6,691 nucleotides of DNA, taken from positions 1 to 6,691 of the forward strand of contig JADHVS010000230.1 in the NCBI GenBank assembly GCA_016783865.1, written 5' to 3'. Source of the DNA: Bacteroidales bacterium (lineage in GTDB: Bacteria; Bacteroidota; Bacteroidia; Bacteroidales; SM23-62). The notes below the pieces were generated by a model. That model was not told where the DNA came from. It made no database searches and worked only from the letters and a program-made list of their open reading frames with translations. Shown one piece after another: positions 1-6,521 of the stretch (position 1 is the first letter of the stretch; each line of letters opens with the position of its first letter). The position numbers were made by a program, and so were the translations under genes.

Positions 1-1263
1 GTTATCAAGATCTGTTGAATACCTGGAAGAATCAGCAATGTCAATAGCAGGACTGCCCTGCTGCAAATGTAGATCACGATCATCGTAGTCTATAAATAGC
101 GGATCGGCGATAATTTCACCTGGTCCCAGGGGATACCCTTTCGGATTGGCCAGGCTGTTATCCACTGAGAAATAGATATTATCACTGGTTGAAGCGCCTG
201 GATTCTCCCACTCGAATGCACTAACACCATTTGCCAGTACAAAAATATTGTTTCTGACAGATCCTTGTGGTATTAGATGATGCAGGCTTATGCCCCAGTT
301 AAAATCCGTGTTTGCCGGCAGCACCCTGAGTATCGTATTGTTTTCAATGACAGGATTGGACCCGATGGGACCGTCGATGAACCACTGGTAATCGTCGCTG
401 TAGTTATAGCAAATCTCAATATCTCCCCAGGTACAATCATCGCATTCAGAGTCATCATAGGTTTCAAGGAATCCCTGGTTACCGCGACTGATGTTATGAT
501 GTATCTTCCAATTCGTGTGAATACCCTCATCGTCAAGTTCAATTGCTCCACCATCATAACCATAGTTGTTTGGTGCCAGGAATCCCTCAATTGTGTTGTA
601 AGAGATGTCACCGTTGTATCCGGCCCCAACAACGGCCATCGGTCCCCACCATTCATTGATGCCTCCTCCTGGTGTATGCATATAGTTATTCGTGATGAGT
701 ACATCGTGTGCATATAATCTTACTGCAACACGACACCCCTCGAATTCACAATGCTGAATTACAATGTGATGGTCTTCGCGATCGAAGGAGGCAATACCTG
801 CAACTGTACGGGGTCCGCTGAGTCCACAATCATGAACGTAGAGGTTTTCAATAGTGATATAGCTGGCTGAAATGCGAATTGCATTACCATCGTTTATATC
901 TGTATCCGGATTGCTTATAGCTGGCAAATTGCCAGAGCCATATGCTGTGAAGACAATTGGATTTGATTCTGTCCCGGAAGCACTAATCTCGAAAGATCCC
1001 GACCAGCTTGAACCCCGTTCAAAAAATATTGTATCACCCGGCGATAAGTTGAGCTGGTTAATATCATCCAGGGAATCCCATGGATCATTGGCACTGCCAT
1101 CACCACTAGCTGAGCCATTGAGCGATGAGATATAATAATGATCGCCATCAGCAGAAGTAAGCATTTTGTCTTTGTATTCAGATCCACTACTGGTCTGAGC
1201 ATACGTTATACCTGAATACAACAATATCAATAGCAAGACAGCTATTCTATTAAATTCTTTCAT
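1..1263 (-). CDS. Secreted right-handed parallel beta-helix protein (3' end outside window)
   Basis: The frame opens at the ATG at 1261-1263 and stays open for 421 codons to base 1 with no stop, so the C-terminus is missing. Residues 1-22 form a Sec signal peptide: a short charged start, a leucine-rich core, and likely cleavage after TYA before QTSS. Residues 43-117 (YYISS, GDGSANDPW, LSPGDTIFFERG, NPIVFTAYG) are the usual opening of secreted beta-helix proteins related to polysaccharide lyases. Residues 125-345 hold repeated turns with Asn/Gly ladders such as ISASYITIENLYVHD and NNYMHT. Residues 385-410 (ADPLF, DLHLQQGSPAID) match the conserved end of choice-of-anchor Q beta-helix proteins, so probably little is missing. 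Six cysteines (146, 172, 177, 274, 277, 285) suit an extracytoplasmic, possibly disulfide-bonded protein. The gene starts 32 bases after the nucleoside hydrolase stop, with a weak AGG 7 bases before the ATG. The substrate is unknown and catalysis is unproven; it could be a lyase, a hydrolase or a binding protein. Confidence 0.88.
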   Translation of the reverse strand, partial: MKEFNRIAVLLLILLYSGITYAQTSSGSEYKDKMLTSADGDHYYISSLNGSASGDGSANDPWDSLDDINQLNLSPGDTIFFERGSSWSGSFEISASGTESNPIVFTAYGSGNLPAISNPDTDINDGNAIRISASYITIENLYVHDCGLSGPRTVAGIASFDREDHHIVIQHCEFEGCRVAVRLYAHDVLITNNYMHTPGGGINEWWGPMAVVGAGYNGDISYNTIEGFLAPNNYGYDGGAIELDDEGIHTNWKIHHNISRGNQGFLETYDDSECDDCTWGDIEICYNYSDDYQWFIDGPIGSNPVIENNTILRVLPANTDFNWGISLHHLIPQGSVRNNIFVLANGVSAFEWENPGASTSDNIYFSVDNSLANPKGYPLGPGEIIADPLFIDYDDRDLHLQQGSPAIDIADSSRYSTDLDN

Positions 1264-1295
1264 GTTTTGCCTATTCGTGGTTTTTCTTATTCGAA

Positions 1296-2357
1296 TTACT
1301 TACTTTCTGATGCAAGCACATAGTCTTCCATTGAGGCATAGAAGTCATCCAGTATGCTTTTCTTGTCAAAATCTTCCCATATGGTGATTTCATGAGTATT
1401 ATCCGGTCTGTCGATCCAGGTATCATCCACATACTCAGGAGCTGGTATCATTGATTTAACTGCCCATGATGGATTTTTTACAATGGCAAGAGCGGCCATA
1501 TCATACAAAGCTCTTGACGGGGGATCTCCATCATAATCGTCAATATTTCTAAAGAGACTCACAGCATAATCCCCAAAAGTTACGAACTCATTGCCGTGAC
1601 GTCCGGTAACCGGTTCTGAAACCGTGGGGCCTTTCCCCGGCATTTTCTCTTCTATTTCAGATAGCAAGGCTTTGACAGCAGCAGTACCGGATGGTTTGTC
1701 ATAACGAACCGTAACGACTTCAAGATCCACTTCGGCGTCAAGGAGGTATTGCATGGCTGAAATATCATTGACTTGATTATATTCCCCGGGATCGGGATAG
1801 TTGGAACCGAGCCAGACAATTCTAACCATAGATGCAATGGAAGGGTCTTTTTTTACTGCAAGCGCAATATTCGTCAGCTTACCAACGGGCAGTAATACCA
1901 GTTTCCTGTCTGATTTTGCATGAGCTCTTTCTATGATGAAATCAACCGCTTCCATCCCATCAAATGCTGGTTCATTTATATGTTCTTTTATTTCTTCAAA
2001 TGATCCGTCCGCTCCTGTATAGATGTCTATCTTACCATGCAGGTCGCATAATTTCACCACTCTTTCAGCCTCTTCATAATGTTTGCTGACATCACCTCCG
2101 TTGCTGGTCCTGTTTACTGTAATTCCTTCAACATCAAAATAATCACCGTTAAAAAGCATGTATGCAATGGCATGCTGATCATCTAATTCATTGTTTGCAT
2201 CGGTATCGAGAAGCACCCTGGTCTTCTCTGGTTCATTCTCATTCGAACTACACGCTATTAAAAAACTCAGTGCCAGAAGCAGGAATCCCCATTCCCTGAC
2301 AGATTTACGAGAGCTTCTTTGTTTTACGACTTGATTATTACGAATACTATATTTCAT
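1296..2357 (-). CDS. Nucleoside hydrolase family lipoprotein
   Basis: This 353-residue protein belongs to the inosine-uridine-preferring nucleoside N-ribohydrolase fold, whose members split nucleosides into base and ribose using a bound calcium ion. A 23-residue basic leader precedes a hydrophobic core and the lipobox LIAC with Cys36, which predicts a membrane-anchored lipoprotein outside the cytoplasm. The N-terminal Asp cluster is DTDANNELDD (51-60), the counterpart of the usual DxDPGxDD with two extra residues. VGKLTNIALAV (158-168) matches the GPLTNIA calcium and ribose loop. GSNYPDPGEYNQVND (184-198) matches the loop carrying the ribose-binding Glu and Asn. LYDMAALAI (284-292) sits where classical enzymes have HDPLAVA: the metal-binding Asp is kept and the His is replaced by Tyr285. 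The gene starts 24 bases after the NTF2-like gene. Release of ribose outside the cell would feed the permease and ribokinase upstream. The family call is firm, but the substrate (purine or pyrimidine nucleosides, or another ribosyl compound) is open. Confidence 0.9.
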   Translation of the reverse strand: MKYSIRNNQVVKQRSSRKSVREWGFLLLALSFLIACSSNENEPEKTRVLLDTDANNELDDQHAIAYMLFNGDYFDVEGITVNRTSNGGDVSKHYEEAERVVKLCDLHGKIDIYTGADGSFEEIKEHINEPAFDGMEAVDFIIERAHAKSDRKLVLLPVGKLTNIALAVKKDPSIASMVRIVWLGSNYPDPGEYNQVNDISAMQYLLDAEVDLEVVTVRYDKPSGTAAVKALLSEIEEKMPGKGPTVSEPVTGRHGNEFVTFGDYAVSLFRNIDDYDGDPPSRALYDMAALAIVKNPSWAVKSMIPAPEYVDDTWIDRPDNTHEITIWEDFDKKSILDDFYASMEDYVLASESK

Positions 2358-2381
2358 ATCTATGGTTTTATTTCCGAATGC

Positions 2382-2852
2382 TTATTCAGGATCTATTATT
2401 TTATAACCCTGTTGTTTTAATGCTGACAGTTGATCAAAGACACTATGATCTTCAATTATTTTTCCATCAAGAAAGTGAAATATCACAATCCCCTCAGATT
2501 TGAATTTCTTTCCGCTTTCTTTCGGTGTCGCCTCAATGATAAAATTAATGGCTGCCTTTTCTTTTCCGTAGATCTCATCGACGTACATAATTTTAACGTC
2601 TACATATGATGCCCTGTAATTCCGGACATATTCCTTCAATGCTTCAATACCTTTCAATTCCAGGTCACCTTCCAGTTTTAAATATTCAGGATGCACAACC
2701 TCATCCAGTAGATCTACCTCGCCAGTATTCCAGGCTTCATTAAATGTATGTACAGTTGATTGATAGTTATGATCACCAACCTGGGAAATACCGGGCCGGG
2801 CCATAGCGGTGAACAAGAGCAGAAGAAGTATCGGTCTTTTTGAAATATTCAT
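2382..2852 (-). CDS. Secreted SnoaL-like (NTF2-fold) protein
   Basis: This is a 156-residue protein with an N-terminal signal peptide: basic NISKRP, a leucine-rich core, and likely cleavage near residues 23-24. The rest is a single SnoaL/NTF2-like domain. FNEAWNTGEVDLLDEVVHPEY (37-57) is the opening helix pair, GIEALKEYVRNYR (68-80) the next helix, and GIVIFHFLDGKIIEDHSVFDQLSALKQQG (121-149) the final strands and the D-Q-L...QQ tail typical of SnoaL-like ester-cyclase-annotated proteins. His136 and Asp140 lie near the pocket end where SnoaL itself uses acidic and His residues, but no reaction can be assigned from that. The ATG lies 3 bases after the TAG of the upstream gene, and the only Shine-Dalgarno-like motif, AGGAG, abuts the ATG directly, so translational coupling is likely. 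No lipobox Cys is present, so a soluble periplasmic or released product is expected. It may bind or process a product of the neighbouring glycohydrolases; that is inference only. Confidence 0.85.
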   Translation of the reverse strand: MNISKRPILLLLLFTAMARPGISQVGDHNYQSTVHTFNEAWNTGEVDLLDEVVHPEYLKLEGDLELKGIEALKEYVRNYRASYVDVKIMYVDEIYGKEKAAINFIIEATPKESGKKFKSEGIVIFHFLDGKIIEDHSVFDQLSALKQQGYKIIDPE

Positions 2853-2855
2853 CTC

Positions 2856-4442
2856 CTATATTTTTTTGTACACAATAGCTCTTGCCACCTTAAGTTTGGT
2901 TCCTTCAGATTTCTCGTTCTTTTTACCATTGATCACCAATTTGATTTCATGGTCTCCAGGGGCCAGGTTCATCACGTGTGCAATGTGTGCGCCATTCAGC
3001 CAGCCATCTCCGGCTCCCCAGTCCATCATTTTGTAGTAAAGGTCCTTCGATTGGTAATACTCCCCATCGACATATATATCGACCTGGCCACAGTCCATAT
3101 CAAATCTTCCCATAACCACGGCTCCGGTTCCATTGAATTTGAAACTTACTTCAGAGCCAGCCTCTTCAGCCTGCTTTTGCTTTTCTTCAGAATCCCACTG
3201 ATTTGGCTGTTGAACTGTCTTCCAGTCACCTTTCCATTCCCAATAATCTTCATCATCTATTGTCACTTTTTCTTTAGGAACAATTCCTGGAAATGAAACT
3301 TCAAGCTCAGCAGGTACTGGTTCCTGCTTTTTAATGTAGAGCATGCCATCTTCTACCTTACCTCCATTTTCTACGATCAATTTTTTTGCATAGAACAATG
3401 TTCTGTCAACTGCTATGTTAAATGAATAATCGGTGTAGATGAAGAGGGAATCAGCAATCTCATCGATATAGCGGGTCCACTCAGTCGGTATGTCGTCATA
3501 GCCCATGATGATGCCCAGGACTCCGCCACAATTAGATGGATTGCAGTCTGAATCTGCTCCGCAGCGTGTACTTATTTCCATGGTTTTTTTGAAATCTCCA
3601 TCGCCATATAATAATCCCATAGCAATAAAAGCTCCATTCAGTTTAGCATCTATGTTATATTCTGACAGGGCACAACAGATGTCCACCTCTCCCCACTTAT
3701 CGTAAATTTCCTGCCATGTAAGCTTCCAATCATCCGGATTTCTCTGGTAACCATCAACAACATCGCTTAATATCATGTGGTACTGGCTCTCTTCGGGCAA
3801 TGATTTCATGGCGGTGTAGAGCACCTGCTTAATATCATCCTCAAAATATGCCGCAGTATATAAGGCACTGACAAACATGCCGCCGTAAACTCCGTCACCA
3901 TAATTCATGATGTGGCCGATCTTATCACAAATCTTGTTTGAAGTTTGTGGCATACCGGGGCTCATGAGCCCGATATAGTCTGCCTCGATCTGAAAATCGA
4001 TGTCATCTGCATGTAGGTTATAGTCAGGATGCCCAGACAGAGGAGGCATGATCCCGTTCCAGATATTCATACGTGCCCCCCTGTTAGCATGCCACAACAT
4101 ATACCCGGCATTGGCAAAAGCTTCCCCGAATTTCTCTACGGGAGCATCCATTCCGTATTCATCCATGGTCATCATAAAGCTCATCTGAACGTACAGGTCG
4201 TCCTGTCCTACAGACTTTCGTAAAGATTTCGGATTCCAATTGATAGGATCTTCGTTTATCACCCCGTTATAAACGAACTCCGTGGGTGCTCCATAGGAAA
4301 CACCGATCATTTTGCCTGCCCATCCTCCTGCAATCTTATTGCGGAGTTCGTCTTCGGAAATACGCTCGTATTCGCCAGACTGACAGCCAGCAAGAAGTAT
4401 GGTCGAAGCGATTAGTGTGAGAATAAATAATGAATTTTTCAA
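2856..4442 (-). CDS. ADP-ribosylglycohydrolase-fold lipoprotein with C-terminal beta domain
   Basis: This 528-residue protein starts at TTG (4440-4442). There is no in-frame ATG before residue 45, the upstream frame meets TAA within six codons, and the TTG gives a perfect lipoprotein leader with lipobox LAGC and Cys20. Residues about 28-370 are the ADP-ribosylglycohydrolase (DraG/ARH) fold, whose members hydrolyse ADP-ribosyl bonds with two metal ions. GGWAGKMIGVSYG (39-51) is the first motif. GQDD (79-82) replaces the usual TDD, DDIDFQIEAD (146-155) is the middle acidic helix, and CGADSDCNPSNCGGVLG (294-310) is the last metal motif, with Asp297 and Asp299 kept and Cys300 where Thr or Ser is usual. 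Residues about 380-528 form an added beta-rich domain (FNGTGAVVMG at 436-445, VDIYVDG at 454-460, GDHEIKLVINGKK near the end) resembling the carbohydrate-binding-like sandwiches of secreted esterases. It starts 32 bases after ribokinase. Inferred role: freeing ribose or ADP-ribose from conjugates outside the cytoplasm; the true substrate is unknown. Confidence 0.88.
   Translation of the reverse strand: MKNSLFILTLIASTILLAGCQSGEYERISEDELRNKIAGGWAGKMIGVSYGAPTEFVYNGVINEDPINWNPKSLRKSVGQDDLYVQMSFMMTMDEYGMDAPVEKFGEAFANAGYMLWHANRGARMNIWNGIMPPLSGHPDYNLHADDIDFQIEADYIGLMSPGMPQTSNKICDKIGHIMNYGDGVYGGMFVSALYTAAYFEDDIKQVLYTAMKSLPEESQYHMILSDVVDGYQRNPDDWKLTWQEIYDKWGEVDICCALSEYNIDAKLNGAFIAMGLLYGDGDFKKTMEISTRCGADSDCNPSNCGGVLGIIMGYDDIPTEWTRYIDEIADSLFIYTDYSFNIAVDRTLFYAKKLIVENGGKVEDGMLYIKKQEPVPAELEVSFPGIVPKEKVTIDDEDYWEWKGDWKTVQQPNQWDSEEKQKQAEEAGSEVSFKFNGTGAVVMGRFDMDCGQVDIYVDGEYYQSKDLYYKMMDWGAGDGWLNGAHIAHVMNLAPGDHEIKLVINGKKNEKSEGTKLKVARAIVYKKI
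4440..4442 (-). other. TTG start codon of the ADP-ribosylglycohydrolase-like gene
   Basis: The codon opening the lipoprotein leader reads TTG. Reading back in frame gives CCA, AGG, CTT, AAA, CTA and then TAA, with no ATG or GTG, and the next Met codon lies 44 codons inside the mature fold. A modest AGG lies three bases upstream. The near-cognate start may lower expression of this gene relative to its neighbours; that is inference. Confidence 0.75.
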
Positions 4443-4474
4443 TGGCCTAAGTTTTAGTTAGTTTCTAATATACA

Positions 4475-5397
4475 TTACATTGATCCTGCTAACGTGTTGT
4501 CGATCTCTTCCCGCGTGGGAGCCGAAGGTTGAGCACCCATCCGTGTAACAGACACAGCAGCAGCGGCATTCGCATATTGGATTGCTCCATCAAGGGATTT
4601 GTTTTCTGCAATAGCTACAGCAAGAGCTCCGTTAAATACATCTCCGGCTGCAGTGGTATCCTTTGCTTCAACTTTATGTCTCCTAATGATTTTCGTTTCG
4701 TCCTTTGTTGACAACAGTGCTCCTTTGGAACCTATTGTTACGATAACCACATCCACGCCTTTTTTATGAAGAATGGCAGCGGCTTTTCTTGCATCAGATT
4801 CATTCTTCACCGGCATCCCGGTTAAGATTTCAGTTTCCGATTCATTAGGTGTCAATATGCTGACTGATTTCAATAATTCATCACTCAAGGCTTGTGCAGG
4901 TGCAAGATTCAGAATCGTTTTAACACCTGCAGCTGATGCAATTTTTGCAGCTTCTTCAACGACATCCATAGATATTTCTAACTGCATCAGCAAGACATCT
5001 GCATCAGCAATGATTTGTTGTGCTTTTTGAATGTCCTTTACTGACAGGCTAAGATTGGCTCCGAAAGCAACAGAAATACTGTTCTCTCCATTTTTATCGA
5101 CCAGAATGAGAGCGATTCCTGTGGCAACATCCGGATCCTTCTTTACATGATCTACATTTATTCCATCTTTTCGAAATCCCTCAATAGATTCTTCACCGTA
5201 TTCATCTCCAACACAGGATATAAATGAAACCTCTCCTCCTGCTCTAGATGCAGCAACGGTCTGGTTAGCACCCTTGCCACCGGCAGCTTTAAAGAATGTA
5301 CCACCCAACACTGTTTCTCCCAGCCCGGGTATTTTATCACTTTTGACAATCAAATCAACATTCGAACTTCCTACAACAACGATTTTTTTTTTGACAT
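4475..5397 (-). CDS. rbsK: Ribokinase, with a one-base frame break at an A10 run near the start
   Basis: Ribokinase phosphorylates D-ribose to ribose-5-phosphate in the cytoplasm. The body closely follows E. coli RbsK: GGKGANQTVAASRAGG (PfkB signature 1), LMQLE, LNLAPA, TPNESE, and DTTAAGD (PfkB signature 2, with the catalytic-base Asp encoded at 4640-4642), ending in VTRMGAQPSAPTREEID. The expected N-terminus MSKKKIVVVGSSNVD is present in the DNA but split between frames. The ATG at 5395-5397 reads TCA, three AAA codons, TCG, TTG, TTG and then TAG. The KIVVVGSSNVD part is in the -1 frame. Joining them across the A10 run gives 307 residues, matching the family's usual size of about 300-310. 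No ATG, GTG or TTG exists in the body frame upstream of the run. The first in-frame start after it, TTG at 5351-5353, would remove the first strand and the Asn-x-Asp that binds ribose. The ATG lies 19 bases after the permease stop. Expression as active enzyme depends on slippage, or on the base count being wrong. Confidence 0.87.
5383..5392 (-). repeat. A10 homopolymer and slippery site in ribokinase codons 2-5
   Basis: Ten consecutive A residues (T on the plus strand) follow ATG-TC. In the ATG frame the run contains A-AAA-AAA, the X-XXY-YYZ heptamer pattern used for -1 ribosomal frameshifting. Runs of nine or more A residues are also known sites of RNA polymerase slippage. A -1 ribosomal shift, or one extra A in the mRNA, restores the full ribokinase frame. 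No strong stimulatory Shine-Dalgarno or downstream hairpin was seen. Confidence 0.8.
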
Positions 5398-5416
5398 ATA
5401 AACTGCTTTGAGTTAC

Positions 5417-6421
5417 TTAGGCGTTTCTTGCTATAATTATTAAAGCCAATCCGACTATAAAGAAGGCAAACATCAGCCCTAATAAACGATTGGTACCTTT
5501 AGGCGCTCCTTTGAATTCCTTCCAGATAAAAACACCCCACAAGGCAGCGACCATTGTGGCTCCCTGACCTAATCCATATGAAATGGCAGGACCAGCTGTT
5601 CCGGAAGCAACAATATTGAAAGACATCCCTATGTTCCAGATTGCACCCCCCAGGATCCCTATTAAATGCAGTTTCAAATTTCCCTGGGTGAAGTAATCCC
5701 TGTATTTCACCGGCTCACCATCAATAGGCTTGGCCATTAATATGCTGTTCCAGATAAAATTAGATAAGAGCAGTCCTACGGAAAAGATCACTACTGCAGT
5801 ATAGGGTGTTAATTTACCCGCTTCAGGTGAGATGAAATCAGTCGACATTGAAGCAACAACAAAACGATAGAAGAAACCCATTAGAATACCGGCAATAATT
5901 GCGATTAGCAATCCTTTCGTAACATTTTTCTGGTTTGAACCGGAGGCCTTTTTATAGGCAAAGGCATTAATAATAATAGCTATGGCCACTGCGGCAACTC
6001 CGATAAAAAGGATCAGGGGATTGCCAACAGGAGCTTTTATGTAATTTACAACAACACCCCAAACCAATGCAATTCCAATACCAACCGGAAAAGCAACTGC
6101 CATTCCGGCTATATCGATTGCTACTACCAGCAGAATATTTGCAAGATTGAAGACAACACCCCCTATAAATGCAGACCAGAGACTGGATTTATCTGCCTGC
6201 GCCAGGTCCGGGATGAAACTTCGCCCCTCATCTCCAACACTGCCCATTGTAAAAGCCAGCAGCAGTGAAACAAGCAATACGCCCAGGGCGTAGTCCCAAT
6301 AGAACAACTGAAAACGCCATTTTTTACTTGCCAACTTTTGGGTATTTGCCCAGGATCCCCAGCAAAGCATTGTGATGAAGATCATAACGAGGGCAGCAGC
6401 ATACGATTGAATGACTACCAT
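5417..6421 (-). CDS. GRP/ureide-permease-type sugar transporter, likely ribose permease (RusT-like)
   Basis: This 334-residue inner-membrane protein belongs to the drug/metabolite transporter superfamily, in the glucose/ribose porter and ureide permease branch. Ten hydrophobic segments are visible at about residues 6-26, 40-60, 82-103, 106-127, 134-155, 169-190, 207-228, 252-273, 278-300 and 312-331. CWGSWANTQK (20-29) in the first helix and FYWDYALG (40-47) in the second are hallmark stretches of this branch. Gly-rich helix faces such as GIGIALVWG and SYGLGQGA are also present. It probably brings the sugar released by the secreted hydrolases from periplasm to cytoplasm. The ribokinase gene begins 19 bases downstream, and this pairing is what points to ribose as substrate. 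The ATG at 6419-6421 follows an A-rich leader without a clear Shine-Dalgarno, as is usual in Bacteroidota. Substrate specificity is inferred from context; a nucleoside or another pentose remains possible. Confidence 0.9.
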   Translation of the reverse strand: MVVIQSYAAALVMIFITMLCWGSWANTQKLASKKWRFQLFYWDYALGVLLVSLLLAFTMGSVGDEGRSFIPDLAQADKSSLWSAFIGGVVFNLANILLVVAIDIAGMAVAFPVGIGIALVWGVVVNYIKAPVGNPLILFIGVAAVAIAIIINAFAYKKASGSNQKNVTKGLLIAIIAGILMGFFYRFVVASMSTDFISPEAGKLTPYTAVVIFSVGLLLSNFIWNSILMAKPIDGEPVKYRDYFTQGNLKLHLIGILGGAIWNIGMSFNIVASGTAGPAISYGLGQGATMVAALWGVFIWKEFKGAPKGTNRLLGLMFAFFIVGLALIIIARNA

Positions 6422-6521
6422 GTTTTTTCTTATTTAATTGTTAGTTCCAGAATGAATACATATGAATTGAAGTCTTGATTTCTGAATGAAGGCTAATAGT
6501 TCTATGTTCAAGATGCAGATT
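6422..6521 (-). other. 100-base gap between SusD-like gene and transporter
   Basis: This is the longest intergenic stretch in the window. I see no convincing terminator (only a weak CAGAA/TTCTG pairing with a long loop), no match to the Bacteroidota TAnnTTTG -7 element, and no riboswitch-like structure. It ends in an A-rich leader before the permease ATG. It may hold a processing site or a weak internal promoter separating SusC/D from enzyme expression, but nothing in the bases proves this. Confidence 0.4.

Noticed and set aside
277..717. Open frames on both strands at about 277-717 and 288-713
   Set aside because: They overlap the beta-helix gene, which stays open in its own frame across the whole interval with a signal peptide and family motifs. 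The alternative translations show no recognisable domain.
872..1202. Open frames at 872-1135 (plus) and 915-1202 (minus)
   Set aside because: Both are antisense or out-of-frame shadows of the 5' half of the beta-helix gene, with no leader or family signature of their own.
1286..1298. ATTCGAAT palindrome between the nucleoside hydrolase and beta-helix genes
   Set aside because: A short perfect palindrome without loop, U run or a second copy; expected by chance in AT-rich DNA.
2809..3705. Plus-strand open frames at 2809-3036, 2949-3296 and 3505-3705
   Set aside because: They are antisense to the ARH-like lipoprotein gene, lack recognisable motifs, and have no promoter or ribosome binding site that I can see.
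4475..5353. TTG at 5351-5353 as the true ribokinase start
   Set aside because: It is the first start-like codon in the body frame, but the codons before it spell the conserved KIVVVGSSNVD strand and ribose-binding residues, so the gene really begins upstream at the ATG across the A10 run.
6435..6480. Possible terminator hairpin (CAGAA paired with TTCTG) after the SusD-like gene
   Set aside because: The stem is five pairs with a loop of more than 20 bases and no following U run, so it is too weak to call.
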